Assembly: GCF_029784135.1 (NCBI RefSeq)
Contig: NC_073746.1
Location: 103,060,515-103,124,514 of the forward strand
Origin: Toxorhynchites rutilus septentrionalis
Taxonomy: Eukaryota; Arthropoda; Insecta; Diptera; Culicidae
Direction: 5' to 3'
Length of the DNA stretch: 64,000 nt
A model generated the notes under the pieces. It did not search any database. It was not told the origin of the DNA and was given only the letters and a program-made list of their open reading frames with translations. Below, one piece after another: positions 33,180 to 43,711 of the stretch (the first letter of the stretch is position 1; each line of letters starts with the position of its first letter). Made by a program: the position numbers and the translations under genes.

Positions 33180-34055
33180 TATTTACACATCAAAGTTAGT
33201 GTTTTATTTTTAATGTATCGCTTATAATTGGTCTCCCGGAAAAGACGCTACCAAATGTCACAGCTCTTCCGTTCCACTTGCATATTTTGTCGGCCAGTTG
33301 CGCTCCTCCAAATGGGTAACCTATTACGGCGCGAGTGACAAATGGCTCATTTTCTTCTCCATCACTTTCTGAATAGTCAATTCAGAGTGAATACAACCAT
33401 TTAAACAGCATCAAATCGTTTTGAAAATTACTCCCAGCGAGCGGTGAAATATTTGGCAGTGGATTTTTCACCCTTCCCATTAGAGGCATTCTGAAAAATG
33501 AAAGGAACCACAACAATTAGGGTTCGTTCGGTAAACGGGAAAAACAGTCAGTTTGAAGCGTAGAAGTGGCTAGCCACTGCATAGCAGCGTGTGTGATAAT
33601 AACTCAAATCTCTGCCCTGTTATGGAAATGGAAAGTATGTTTCAACTGCAGAGTGTTACAACTTCATCTGTCAGAAAACCGCTCAGAACCGGCGGTCAGG
33701 GACGGAACGGTAAGCACGCAGTGGCATATGAAGCTGTTTGTTCGTTCGACTAAATACTTTATTACAGTGGCGAGTTTTCCATGTGCCAGGATAATTTGTT
33801 GAACAGCTCATTGTCACGCAAGAATCATTACTGAGCTAATTGAAACGTGCAAGGAAGTTAACTGAATGCAAATGTTCGCTATTCGCCAATGCACGAGATC
33901 GCAGTGTGTCCAATTTTGTAGGAGTTATAGAAGTTATAGATTGTTCAATAAGTTGCGGTTCAATAAAAGATGACGCTATTAGGTTCGTCGAATTATGTCT
34001 TCTATGACTGGCAAGCACGTGTGATGTTTTCAGTAGATATGTTATCTTACTCTTA
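33180..34055. other. No supported gene
   Basis: Apparently single-copy sequence with fairly balanced composition at 33.2-33.8 kb. A 78-codon open frame (33566-33802, plus) has no recognisable domain. Confidence 0.4.
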
Positions 34056-34059
34056 TATT

Positions 34060-34530
34060 AACAGCAAAAGTTGAGCAACGATAGGTAGCAGCATTTTGAT
34101 AAATCCCCTAAATCGTAAAGCTCCCGATGTTTTGAAAATGGCACTTTTCAATCCGTAGCTACAGAGTGCTTGCCAAACCAGAAACTTTTTCAGGAACCTC
34201 ATTCTTGTTTTGCAGTCTTTTTTCAATTGAACGAGGTATAAAATTTTTGTCTAAGAATGTGTCGGAAAACGGTAAGACGGTTGTTCGATGCAATCGTATT
34301 TCGTCAGCAAATTAGTGTAGAGCTTCCTCGAGCGTTTATATGTCTTCAGATTTTGCTTTGCTTTCCGGACTGTAACCGGTGCAACTGCCTCCTTGAAACT
34401 TCTCAAACCAGCCTATGTATTTGCTTTCTGGACATAGAATTGCGAAACACTTACCATCTCCGTCGCTTCTCTGGATGGCAGCTTCAGGTTAGGTTTGAGA
34501 AGACTTTCGAATGAGTTTTAGAGTGATCTA
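34060..34530 (-). pseudogene. Diverged DD37E-type transposase remnant
   Basis: Minus-strand frames give KTYKRSRKLYTNLLTKYDCI (against KLYTEMLTKPHC in the intact copies), FYTS.., KFLVWQALCSYGLKSAIF (against KYMVWQAICSCGKRSAPF) and GFIKMLLPIV. The DDE block itself is missing or scrambled. It is probably the same old subfamily as 7526-7845. Confidence 0.6.
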
Positions 34531-34559
34531 CCTTTGCATCCCTGATATTTTCGTCAGAC

Positions 34560-35217
34560 GTTTTACTAATCGTTTCAGGTAATGGCACAACAGGAATTTG
34601 GGATATTTCAATAGTTCTGCCAATTCACAAGCGGATAGTTCAATCCGCGATGCGCTTGTTCCGGTGACGCAATAATGTAAACAAATGAACTTATCTTAAC
34701 AACAACTCTCTTGACACTAGTCGTGCTGCGACTTTTCTGAAGTCCAAAACATCAACCAAAATAAGGCGAACAGTCTCGTGATAGATATTTAATGAACGAG
34801 CTAGCTCTCTCAAACTAAAACGAAGATTTCCATGCTCTATTCATTCTATTCTGTCGATGTTTTCATCAGTTGAAGAGGTTGAAGAGGCAGGTCGCCCTTG
34901 ACGAGACAAATCGTTCATCTCTTCACGGCCGGCTTTGAATGCCTTATACCATTCATTCATCCGTGTTTTCGACATAGTTGAGTTACCGAATGTATTTACA
35001 ACACAAAACTTTTCACAATATCTCTGACCAATAGGATTATCCATAACAAAAATCGCCGAGCAAAAAAAGTTAACTTGTTCTTAATGACGATGTTATCAAA
35101 CTAAATGATCGCGATTAATGTTCAGACTGACAGTAGCACTAAATTAAAAACAAATTTGAAAGATGTTCGGCGGGAAGATTGAAAATTACATATTCTCGGT
35201 ATTTATTTAACAGGATG
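34560..35217 (-). pseudogene. Mariner element, 5' half with transposase N-terminus
   Basis: The ATG at 35044 (MDNPIGQRYCEKFCVV) leads into MSKTRMNEWYKAFKAGREEM and SRQGRPASST, the first helix-turn-helix and GRP linker of mariner transposases. The reading ends at a stop after NIDRIE and continues in fragments (FSLRELARSLNIYHETV). The catalytic domain is absent. Positions 35045-35217 are the 5' untranslated end and inverted terminus (ctcggtatttatt), matched inverted at 205-350. Confidence 0.75.
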
Positions 35218-35557
35218 TATAAGCGTGTCAGAGACGAATGAATCGATTTAAAGTTTTCGTAGACAAAAGGAAAAGAAGTAAAGGGTGTGTCACATCAAAT
35301 TGCATCACGGAAAAAACGCTGTAGAAATTTATTTTTTAGGAATTATATCTTCAGCTTTCGCTTATAATCAGATAAGAGTGTATAGATCACGTTGGCCATG
35401 CTTCACTGTCAATTATTCGTAAATTTGGAAAAATGTCGTCGAACGAAAAAGAGCGTCGTGAATTAATCCTGTGCACTCATTTCGAGAATCCGGAGTTGTC
35501 ACATCGGGACATCGGTAAGATGCTGGGAATCGTCCAATCCACGGTCAGCAGAGTACT

Positions 35558-35874
35558 TGTTAAGAAATCGAAAATCGATGGTGTTAAAACACGCGGTCAG
35601 TTTGGTAGATTTTTATTGAAATTTAACTCTGTCTGATATTCCAGCGATTACACGATAGACGTTGAGTACTTCAGTATGTATTTCCGACTGATGAAGAGAG
35701 TGATTCTGCGTTGCGCTTTAATATTTATAGTCTTGGTCAGATTAAAAGCGCGAGAAAAAGCTTTACGATAGGTCAAGCTGACCATTTAGACAAATTGAGC
35801 GAGAGCTCGAAAGTTAGCGAGCTTTCTCCGTGTTTCTAGGACTAGGCTAGGAAAATTATCTACATTCCTGAACA
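35558..35874 (-). repeat. 3' LTR of the BEL/Pao element
   Basis: 317 bp. On the minus strand it contains an AATAAA polyadenylation signal (35612-35617 as tttatt). The sequence just upstream in element orientation (ggtggccggcgta) is only partly purine, so the polypurine tract is not obvious. Confidence 0.95.
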
Positions 35875-36385
35875 TACGCCGGCCACCGTTGAAAATTTCA
35901 TTTTCAACATTAAATTCACTATGGTGGTGACCTGCGACTAACTATCCTAACACTTATCAATGATTTATGATTTTATACAAATATTCGTTGATTTTCTTGA
36001 ACGTAAAATTGGTTGGATTTCAGTGTGATGATAGTGGCCAAGAACTAATTGTTTCACTGTTTTGGTAATAGATCCTCATGACGTCAAGTTGCTCCTCCTC
36101 CTTCGGCTTCCTCCATCTCACATCCTTCATCCCTTGGTTGCCGTTGTTTCCTGGTCCTGGGCGCTGCGGTTGTGGGTTGTAGCGCATAATGCATGTTGCA
36201 GCGTGCTCAAGAAGTTGTGCTCGTGGTTGTGGGTTGGAGCTCCAAGGATCCCGAAGGCCAGTCATCGACGGAGTAAAAACATTCTATTAGTTTTTTGAAA
36301 ATATTTGAATAAATTAACTTACACGGTCCGGAGGCCACCTGGCCTCCGGTCGATGCGCAGCATTGTTGCTGCGATGGAAAGGACG

Positions 36386-39300
36386 TCATTGTCCTGTGGT
36401 TGAGCATGGTGAGTTGTCGCGTATCGGGAGCACGCAGATCCGGGATATTGCGCGCCTGAATTCTCCATCCTTTGTTTTCACGATAACGACACGGATTTTG
36501 CCGTCAGGTCCGTTGAAGATGTGCGTCACTCTTCCGTAACGCCATTTGAGGGGTGGCAGGTTGTCCTCCTTTACCAGAACCATAGTTCCGATACGGATAT
36601 TGTCCTTTTCAGTGGTCCATTTGGTATGAGGCTGCAAGCTGGAGAGGTATTCCGTGTTCCACCGTTTCCACAGCCTGCGTAAATATTCCTGTACGATCTG
36701 CCAGCGATCGAATCGGTTCGAGGGAATGCTTTCGAGTGACGGTTCGGCTACTGCAGTGAGTGGGCGATGGATTAAAAAATGTCCCGGAGTTAACACATCG
36801 AGATCTTCGGGATCAGCTGAGAGCTGGGTGAGCGGCCTCGAATTCAGGCAGCTTTCTATCTGGGTTAGAAGGGTGGTTAGCTGTTCTGCTGTTAGCGATG
36901 AATTACCGAGAGTGACACGAAGATGGGTCTTGACCGACTTCACCGCGGCCTCCCACAAGCCTCCAAAGTTCGGTGAACGAGGTGGAATAAATTTGAACTC
37001 GATACTGTCCTCTGCACATGAACGTTGGATAGCCTGCTTCATTTGCTGCGAATTAAACTGTTGTTCAAGTTCCCATAGTTCTCGTGTAGCACCCTTAAAA
37101 TTTGTTGCGTTATCGCATTCAATAAGGCGTGGTTTTCCACGTCGTGCAATAAATCTCCGGAGCGCTGCGATGAACGAACCGGTGGAGAGGTCTCCCACTA
37201 GTTCGATATGAACCGCTTTTACGGATAAACAGACAAAAATTGCGACATAACATTTTGTTGTCTTCGAACGGTGCTGTGGATGACGATAATACAGTGGACC
37301 ACAAAGATCCACACCCGTGGAAAGGAAAGGCAATGTTGGAGAGACTCTCTCGGGAGGTAAATCACCCATGATTTGCTCTTGGAGTTTCGGGCGACATCTA
37401 AAACAGCTTATGCACGAATGTACAATTCTTCTGGCAAGATTACGAATACGTAACGGCCAGAACTTTTCTCGTATGCTTGCGATGAGTAACTGCGGTCCGG
37501 CATGAAGCATTTTCTCATGGTAATATTGAGCTATCATTGTTGTTAGTGGGTGGTTGGGGGGTAAAATCATTGGATGCATTCTATTCGACGAAACAGCAGC
37601 GTTACGCAATCGGCCTCGAACGCGTAGTATTCCGTTGGAAATGAAGGGAACTAAATTCTTCAATTTTGAACTTCTGTTCACTTGTTCGTTGCCTTCTAAA
37701 CAAGCAAATTCTTCACGAAATATTTCGTGTTGTGCAATTCTCACTAATATTTCAACAGACCTTTCTATTTCGGAGGGTCCTAACTGACCTTGTTGGCGCT
37801 GATGACGATTACGAGGATCAGCATTGAAACGGAATCGATGAATCCATGCCACTAGACGAAGTAGTGCAATATAGGTTGACCGTAATGCGAAGATTTGGTT
37901 CGGCGGGATTGGCTGTACGGCTAACGAGATCGGCTGTTCTTCTAGGTCTTCTCGCCGAATGTTTTCTCTGGCAGGTCGTTGAAACGCTGGCCAAAATCTC
38001 GTCGATTGAGACAGCCAAGGTGGTCCATTCCACCAGGGATTGGTATGCTGGAGTTGAGCAGGGTCCATTCCACGAGATATTATGTCCGCAGGGTTCTCTG
38101 TCCCGGGAACATGAGTCCACAATCCAGACGATGTTATGTGTTGGATCTCCGAGACCCTGTTCGCAACAAATGTTTTCCACCGGGAAGGCGTGCTGGCTAG
38201 CCAGTGGAGGACGATAGTGGAATCTGTCCAGAAAAATGCTTTCATCTCATGCTTGATGGAGCTTTGAACCTTTTGATATAGGTGAGAGAGAAGCAAGGCT
38301 GACGAAAGTTCTAGTCGAGGCAGGCAAACTCTTTTCTGTTTTCGTGTGCCGCCCAGAGGAGCGACCTTAGATTTTGCTACAAAAAGGTTTACTGCAACAT
38401 CTCCGTTTCTAGCTACTGCGCGTAAATAGAGACACGCGCCGTATGTCTTTTCGGAGGCATCACAAAATCCGTGCATCTCAATCATGATAGGATTTCCAAT
38501 ACGAATGACCCATCGGGGAACTGCGATATGCCTGAGAGATTCGAGATTGTGTCTGAATTCAATCCACCGTTCACACAATTCTTGATCTAGCGGTTCATCC
38601 CAAGATTTTTGGTTTCGCCAAAGGTGTTGCAAATAAATCTTAGCTGTGACAATAGCTGGTCCAACTAATCCAAGTGGATCAAAGAGTTTAGCAGCATCTG
38701 ACAAAATGACTCTTTTCGTGAACGTCTTACAATCGTTCCATCGCGGAACATTGAAGAGAAACTGATCCGTTGTCGTTTGCCACTGTAGCCCTAGTGTTTT
38801 GATTGGATTCGAAGAAGGTTCTAACTCTAAAAGCGTTCTCTCGTCTCGCAAGTCAAGAGGAATCTGTGCGAGGATTGAGGGACAGTTGGAAGACCACTTG
38901 CGTAAGCAAAACCCGGCGGACTGATGTAATTGTATCAGCTGCGCACAAAGCTGCTGACCTGTCGTGATATCATCAACTCCGGTTAATAAGTCATCCATAT
39001 AAAAGTCATTGGATGTCACTCTTGCGGCGAGAGGATGTGCATTTTCACCAATTTTGGCTAACTCCTTTAAACATCTAGTTGCTAGGTACGGGGCACTCGA
39101 CGTCCCGTAAGTGACTGTTGTAAGCTGGTAAGTCTTTAGTGGTTCTGTGGACGTGTCTCGCCATAAGATTTGTTGGAGTTGGCAGTCGGATGGATGAACG
39201 ACAATCTGCCGAAACATTTTTTCGATATCAGATATTATTGCGTATCGAAACATACGAAAGCGCAAAATTATCGCGATCAAGTCGTCTTGCACGACAGGTC

Positions 39301-41767
39301 CGACCATGACCACATCGTTTAGTGACACTCCGGTGTCAGTAGCACAGGAGGCATCGAAGACGACCCTCAATTTCGTAGTAAGACTTTCGGGTTTAACTAT
39401 ACAATGGTGCGGTAAATAGTATGTTGGCAAATTACTATTGCGTTTGTCTGATGATGCTTCTTTCATGTGACCCAGTCGGCGATATTCCTCAATAAATTCG
39501 CAATAGGATTTTTTCAACGAGGAATTTAAGGTTAGGCGACGCTCTAAAGCGAAAAAGCGACGAGCGGCAACTTCCTTTGAGCTACCAAGCGTGGAAATTT
39601 TGTCAGAGCGCTTCGGAAGGCGAACAATGAATCGTCCGGTAGCATCACGTGTAGTTGTGTTGGAAAAATGTGCTTCACAATACGTTTCCTCTACGGAGAA
39701 TGTGCTGCTAGTTTGGCAAGCTTCCAACTCGAAAAGACGTGCTAGTTGGTTATCGAAGGATTGCACATTACAAACGTGCGTAAAACTGGGTGCTGTTGAT
39801 GGTGCTGGTGGTCCTACTTTTCCCGACACCACCCATCCTAGGACAGTTTTTTGCAAAACTGGTTGCTCTGGACCTAGTCGTATAAGTCCGTCTTCAATCA
39901 GATCATAATAAACCTCCATTCCTAAAATCATGTCGATTAGACTAGGTTCGTTGAATGTAGGGTCGGCGAGTACGATATTTTTGGGAAGTTTCCATTTTTC
40001 TGTATGAATTGTCCTGCTCGGGAGTTCTCTGGTGATTCCCGGCAAAACATGTAGCGAGAAATCAGCGATAAAATTCGAACAATGAGAATGAATTCGTGCG
40101 ACGACAGAGTGAGATGAGATGATTTGCGAATTTCCTACACCTCCAATTTCTTGGTGGTTTTTGTATCTTCGAAGTGTTAGTCTTTGTGCTAATTGCTCCG
40201 TGATCAAATTTATTTGCGATGCTGGGTCAAGCAATGCTCTTGCCCAAACGGCGTATCCGTTAAGATTCGAAACTTTTACGACAGCGGTTTGCAGTAATAC
40301 GGTGGAAGGAACTGTTCGAATATTTCCTATCAAAGTGGTCGATATGCAGCTGGTGGTGGTCGAAGTCGAAGGTATGTCAATGTTAGAGGGCTGAGCTGAA
40401 GGGTTGGCGAGAGGCTGGGCAGCTAGAGGTTTGCGAGAAGGTTGAGGTCTGTTGGATTCGAGTATGCTTTCTGGTGGTATGTGTTTCGAGTTTGAAGGAT
40501 CTGGTGTGCGAAATGTGGCATTTTGATGTAGCATAGTGTGGTGCTTTTGTCCACAGACTCTACAAGAGCTCGATGGGCATTGTTTGACGAGATGACTCGG
40601 CGAAAGACAATTGATACACATCGAACTCCTTTTGACGGCATCAAAGCGTTGAGAAACGTTCATTTTACGAAGTGCGTCGCAGTGGAATGCAGAATGTGTA
40701 CCTTGCTTGCAGAATATGCATAATTTGGACGATAAGTTACTGGTGACAGCGTGAATTAATTTCGGTTTCATTGGCCGAACAGGTTCTGTTTTAGCGAATT
40801 CGGGATTACGAGATTTGTACGATGACGATAAAGACTGTAGTACTGATGCGTGACCTCGTAAAAACTCAATCAGAACTTCGTAAGTAGGTACATCCGTAGA
40901 TTTATGATGTTGCTCCCACATCTTAAGTGTGGCTCCTTCTAAGCGTGCGCACAGCATGTGTGCTAAAAGTACGCTCCATCCATCGGTGGGTATTCCCATC
41001 TTCTGTATCATGCTAAGATTTCGTTCAAAATCATCGATAATGCGTGTTAGGGACTCATAGCATTCCCTACGCATAGGTTCAATTGAGAGAAGAGAATCAA
41101 TATAATTTTTCACTACAAGTTTTTTGTTGTCGAAACGTTTATTTAGTAGCTCCCAAGCTACTGCGTAATTCGCACCAGTCAATTCTACTGACTCGATCAC
41201 TCGTTTTGCTTCTTTTGAGAGTGACGATAGTAAGTATGTGAACTTGTCTACAGGTTTCAACTGTGAGTTCGAATCTATCATGCTCACGAAAGTGTCGCGA
41301 AAAGTGAGCCAATTGTTTATGGAACCGTCGAATGACGGAAGCTTCACTTCCGGCAACTTGATACGAGAAAACATTTGGTCAGAGCTATCACGTGTTTTGG
41401 AAATGATAACCTTATTTGCATCGGAATCGGTATTGTTCTGTTTGCGAATTTCAGTAACAATGAACCCATACACCATCATATAGTTACGTTCAAATTCATC
41501 GCGTATCCTGCGATTTTCTTCTTCATCCGCGTATGAGGTATCAATAGATTTACTCTCATCTTCCTCCAATTCGATTTGCAAACGAACCGACTGAAACTGC
41601 GCAAAAATTTCTTCCACTCTTCGTTTCCAACCTTCCAGTAAGTTTTTGTCACTTTGCTCATCGTAATTGCTAACCTGATCAACTAGATTTTTCATTGAGT
41701 CAGTGCAGAAACGTTCCTGCCGAGATAGTGCCCGCAAACTTGGAGCCATTTTGAGAATATGAATCAC
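36386..41767 (-). CDS. BEL/Pao Gag-Pol polyprotein
   Basis: 1793 residues in one frame without a stop. Gag occupies about 1-420, with a coiled N-terminal region and three Cys/His knuckle clusters at about 350-414 (CIFCKQGTHSAFHC, CINCLSPSHLVKQC, CRVCGQKHHTMLH). A retropepsin-like site ALLDPASQ is at about 511-518. Reverse transcriptase spans about 780-960 (RVVFDASC; active site FYMDD at about 922-926). RNase H starts at FCDASEKTYG (about 1101). Integrase has an H-H-C-C zinc site (about 1417-1455) and a DDE triad at about D1487 (GVDLCGPL), D1552 (ECDNATNF) and E1606 (GGLWEAAV). All key residues are present. The first Met (MIHILKM) is used; Met7 is an alternative. Long open frames on the opposite strand are shadows. 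Confidence 0.96.
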   Translation of the reverse strand: MIHILKMAPSLRALSRQERFCTDSMKNLVDQVSNYDEQSDKNLLEGWKRRVEEIFAQFQSVRLQIELEEDESKSIDTSYADEEENRRIRDEFERNYMMVYGFIVTEIRKQNNTDSDANKVIISKTRDSSDQMFSRIKLPEVKLPSFDGSINNWLTFRDTFVSMIDSNSQLKPVDKFTYLLSSLSKEAKRVIESVELTGANYAVAWELLNKRFDNKKLVVKNYIDSLLSIEPMRRECYESLTRIIDDFERNLSMIQKMGIPTDGWSVLLAHMLCARLEGATLKMWEQHHKSTDVPTYEVLIEFLRGHASVLQSLSSSYKSRNPEFAKTEPVRPMKPKLIHAVTSNLSSKLCIFCKQGTHSAFHCDALRKMNVSQRFDAVKRSSMCINCLSPSHLVKQCPSSSCRVCGQKHHTMLHQNATFRTPDPSNSKHIPPESILESNRPQPSRKPLAAQPLANPSAQPSNIDIPSTSTTTSCISTTLIGNIRTVPSTVLLQTAVVKVSNLNGYAVWARALLDPASQINLITEQLAQRLTLRRYKNHQEIGGVGNSQIISSHSVVARIHSHCSNFIADFSLHVLPGITRELPSRTIHTEKWKLPKNIVLADPTFNEPSLIDMILGMEVYYDLIEDGLIRLGPEQPVLQKTVLGWVVSGKVGPPAPSTAPSFTHVCNVQSFDNQLARLFELEACQTSSTFSVEETYCEAHFSNTTTRDATGRFIVRLPKRSDKISTLGSSKEVAARRFFALERRLTLNSSLKKSYCEFIEEYRRLGHMKEASSDKRNSNLPTYYLPHHCIVKPESLTTKLRVVFDASCATDTGVSLNDVVMVGPVVQDDLIAIILRFRMFRYAIISDIEKMFRQIVVHPSDCQLQQILWRDTSTEPLKTYQLTTVTYGTSSAPYLATRCLKELAKIGENAHPLAARVTSNDFYMDDLLTGVDDITTGQQLCAQLIQLHQSAGFCLRKWSSNCPSILAQIPLDLRDERTLLELEPSSNPIKTLGLQWQTTTDQFLFNVPRWNDCKTFTKRVILSDAAKLFDPLGLVGPAIVTAKIYLQHLWRNQKSWDEPLDQELCERWIEFRHNLESLRHIAVPRWVIRIGNPIMIEMHGFCDASEKTYGACLYLRAVARNGDVAVNLFVAKSKVAPLGGTRKQKRVCLPRLELSSALLLSHLYQKVQSSIKHEMKAFFWTDSTIVLHWLASTPSRWKTFVANRVSEIQHITSSGLWTHVPGTENPADIISRGMDPAQLQHTNPWWNGPPWLSQSTRFWPAFQRPARENIRREDLEEQPISLAVQPIPPNQIFALRSTYIALLRLVAWIHRFRFNADPRNRHQRQQGQLGPSEIERSVEILVRIAQHEIFREEFACLEGNEQVNRSSKLKNLVPFISNGILRVRGRLRNAAVSSNRMHPMILPPNHPLTTMIAQYYHEKMLHAGPQLLIASIREKFWPLRIRNLARRIVHSCISCFRCRPKLQEQIMGDLPPERVSPTLPFLSTGVDLCGPLYYRHPQHRSKTTKCYVAIFVCLSVKAVHIELVGDLSTGSFIAALRRFIARRGKPRLIECDNATNFKGATRELWELEQQFNSQQMKQAIQRSCAEDSIEFKFIPPRSPNFGGLWEAAVKSVKTHLRVTLGNSSLTAEQLTTLLTQIESCLNSRPLTQLSADPEDLDVLTPGHFLIHRPLTAVAEPSLESIPSNRFDRWQIVQEYLRRLWKRWNTEYLSSLQPHTKWTTEKDNIRIGTMVLVKEDNLPPLKWRYGRVTHIFNGPDGKIRVVIVKTKDGEFRRAISRICVLPIRDNSPCSTTGQ

Positions 41768-42336
41768 GAACGAGAATTCTACAAAATGAGTCTACCAACA
41801 GAGTCGAAAATTCCGAACTCACGCACTCGTCAAACAATTTCTACTGCCACAGATTCCGATAACGAGGATTAATGAATAAATCTACTTTCACACACTTGCT
41901 ATGAAATTTCGTTCAATTTTCGCAAAAAGCACAGATACAATTTCAGGGACTCGTATAATAATCAATGTAATTAACTTAGCGAGAACTATGCCGATTTATT
42001 TCGTTTCCTTATAATCGTTGATGCATACTCACAGTGACCACGCTGTCCGTGATTATCGTTACCTCTATTGTTCAGTGTAACAATAGATGTTACAACCTCA
42101 ATAGCTGACCCAAGCCAAGCGCGCGAAACTGCTCCAAGCCCTGTGATCCTGTGATGCGATCCTGCGATGCGATCCTGTTCTGCGATCTGCGGTTCTTTCG
42201 TACACTATTCTGCGATTTTATTACCGAACTAAGCGGCTTCACTTTTTCGATAGATTTTTTTTTATTTCCGGTTTTATCACTAAACTCACAACTGAACTGT
42301 CTTTCGATTTAATTCACCCGCGCGTTGGAACCATCG

Positions 42337-42354
42337 ATCCGGTTCGAAGGACCA
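42337..42354 (-). promoter_or_regulatory. Primer-binding site, tRNA-Tyr type
   Basis: On the minus strand the site reads tggtccttcgaaccggat, 9 nt after the 5' LTR. It is complementary to a tRNA 3' end ...CCGGTTCGAAGGACCA, which fits insect tRNA-Tyr (acceptor CCTTCGA pairing with TCGAAGG, then ACCA). It would prime minus-strand DNA synthesis. Confidence 0.8.
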
Positions 42355-42363
42355 ACTTTTTTA

Positions 42364-42680
42364 TGTTAAGAAATCGAAAATCGATGGTGTTAAAACACGC
42401 GGTCAGTTTGGTAGATTTTTATTGAAATTTAACTCTGTCTGATATTCCAGCGATTACACGATAGACGTTGAGTACTTCAGTATGTATTTCCGACTGATGA
42501 AGAGAGTGATTCTGCGTTGCGCTTTAATATTTATAGTCTTGGTCAGATTAAAAGCGCGAGAAAAAGCTTTACGATAGGTCAAGCTGACCATTTAGACAAA
42601 TTGAGCGAGAGCTCGAAAGTTAGCGAGCTTTCTCCGTGTTTCTAGGACTAGGCTAGGAAAATTATCTACATTCCTGAACA
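42364..42680 (-). repeat. 5' LTR of the BEL/Pao element
   Basis: 317 bp, indistinguishable by eye from the other LTR. In element orientation it runs TGTTCAGG ... TTCTTAACA and contains a TATAAATA box at 42528-42535, the likely promoter. Confidence 0.95.
42528..42535 (-). promoter_or_regulatory. TATA box in the BEL/Pao 5' LTR
   Basis: TATAAATA on the minus strand, about mid-LTR, upstream of the leader and Gag-Pol start. It is the only good TATA match in the LTR. Confidence 0.55.
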
Positions 42681-43711
42681 GTACTAAAACGATACTTTGA
42701 GAACCTAACCATCGACCGGAAGGTGAAGAACGGCAAAAATGGATGCTCCGTCAGTGAAAAATATCACAAGCGCGTAGTTAAGCATTTTAGACGTGATCCG
42801 AGAAGTTCGGTCCGGGATGTCGCCAATAAGCTGAATTTGTCAAGTTCATTCGTCCAGCGGACCAAGCAGCGGGAGGGCCTGCGTACATACAAGGTTCAGA
42901 AGGCTCCTAACCGCGACGAAAGGCAAAACATGATAGGGAAAACGCGAGCCCGGAAGCTGTACACCGAAATGCTGACGAAGCCGCATTGCCTGCTAATGGA
43001 CGACGAAACCAACGTCAAAGCGGACTTTCGTTAGCTGCCGGGCCTGTTGTTCTTTCCGCAGAGGACAAATTCAGCGTTCCGGAGGAGATTCGCAAGCAGA
43101 AACTATCCATGTTTGCCAAAAAGTACATGGTGTGGCAAGCGATCTGCTCTTGCGGAAAGCGGAGCGCCCCCTTCGTGATGACCGGCACGGTAAACGGGCA
43201 GGTTTACCTTAAGGAGTGCCTACAGAAGCGCTTACTACCACTATTGAAGCAGCACGAGGGCCCGACCATCTTCTGGCCGGATCTCGCTTCGTGCCACTAT
43301 TCAAAGGACGTGTTGGAGTGGTACGAAGCCAACGGGGTCACCTGCGTGCCAAAGGAAATGCACCCGCCCAACGCGCCAGAGCTTCGCCCAATAGAGAAAT
43401 ATTGGGCGATTATGAAGCAGGCCCTCCGGAAGAACCCAAAAGTTGTCAAATCGGAGGCGGACTTCAAGAGAAAATGGATTTCTGTTCAAAAAAAACTACA
43501 ACCTGACGTTGTACAGAACCTTATGGACGGGGTAAAGAGGAAGGTGCGAGCATACGGGCTTGGGCTCGAAGTATGAATAAAAAGAAAATGCCAAAAGTTG
43601 TTTAATAGTTTTTATTTTACTGTCTAAAATTTTCAAAAGGATCGGTCTACTGGGCGAATTTCTACAGCGTTTTTTCCGTGATGCAATTTGATGTGACACA
43701 CCCTTTAATAT

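Larger units (their letters stand above)
35558..42680 (-). mobile_element. BEL/Pao LTR retrotransposon, apparently intact
   Basis: 7123 bp, flanked by a 5-bp duplication GTACT (35553-35557 and 42681-42685). It has 317-bp LTRs starting TGTT and ending AACA, which look identical base for base. A tRNA-Tyr-type primer site follows the 5' LTR, and one long Gag-Pol frame is uninterrupted. The internal 5' leader (41768-42336) has short tandem gatcctg.gatgc words near 42141-42190. No env-like frame is present. It replicates through cytoplasmic particles by reverse transcription. Identity of the LTRs implies a recent insertion. Confidence 0.97.
35433..43576 (+). pseudogene. DD37E transposase, interrupted
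   Basis: The N-terminus MSSNEKERRE lies at 35433-35557. The remainder resumes at 42681 with LKRYFENLTIDRKVK and ends YGLGLEV at 43576. Besides the 7-kb insertion it has a TAG in place of Gln in DFRQLPG (about 43032) and a one-base loss in LLFFSAED. The catalytic Asp-Asp-Glu codons remain, with the first block altered to DDETNVK. Confidence 0.93.
35281..43705 (+). mobile_element. DD37E Tc1/mariner element, copy 4, split by a BEL/Pao insertion
   Basis: Left end AAGGGTGTGTCACATC at 35281 after TA, right end GATGTGACACACCCTT at 43705 before TA. Removing 35558-42680 and one GTACT leaves 1297 bp, the family's full length, which confirms that the two halves are one element. The transposase is cut after STVSRVL, around residue 42. 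Confidence 0.95.

Noticed and set aside
35900..36385. An envelope-like third gene in the BEL/Pao element
   Set aside because: Only about 510 bp lie between the pol stop and the 3' LTR, with no membrane protein frame.
36654..37211. Long plus-strand frames across 36.6-41.5 kb
   Set aside because: Shadows of the minus-strand Gag-Pol frame; no domain of their own.
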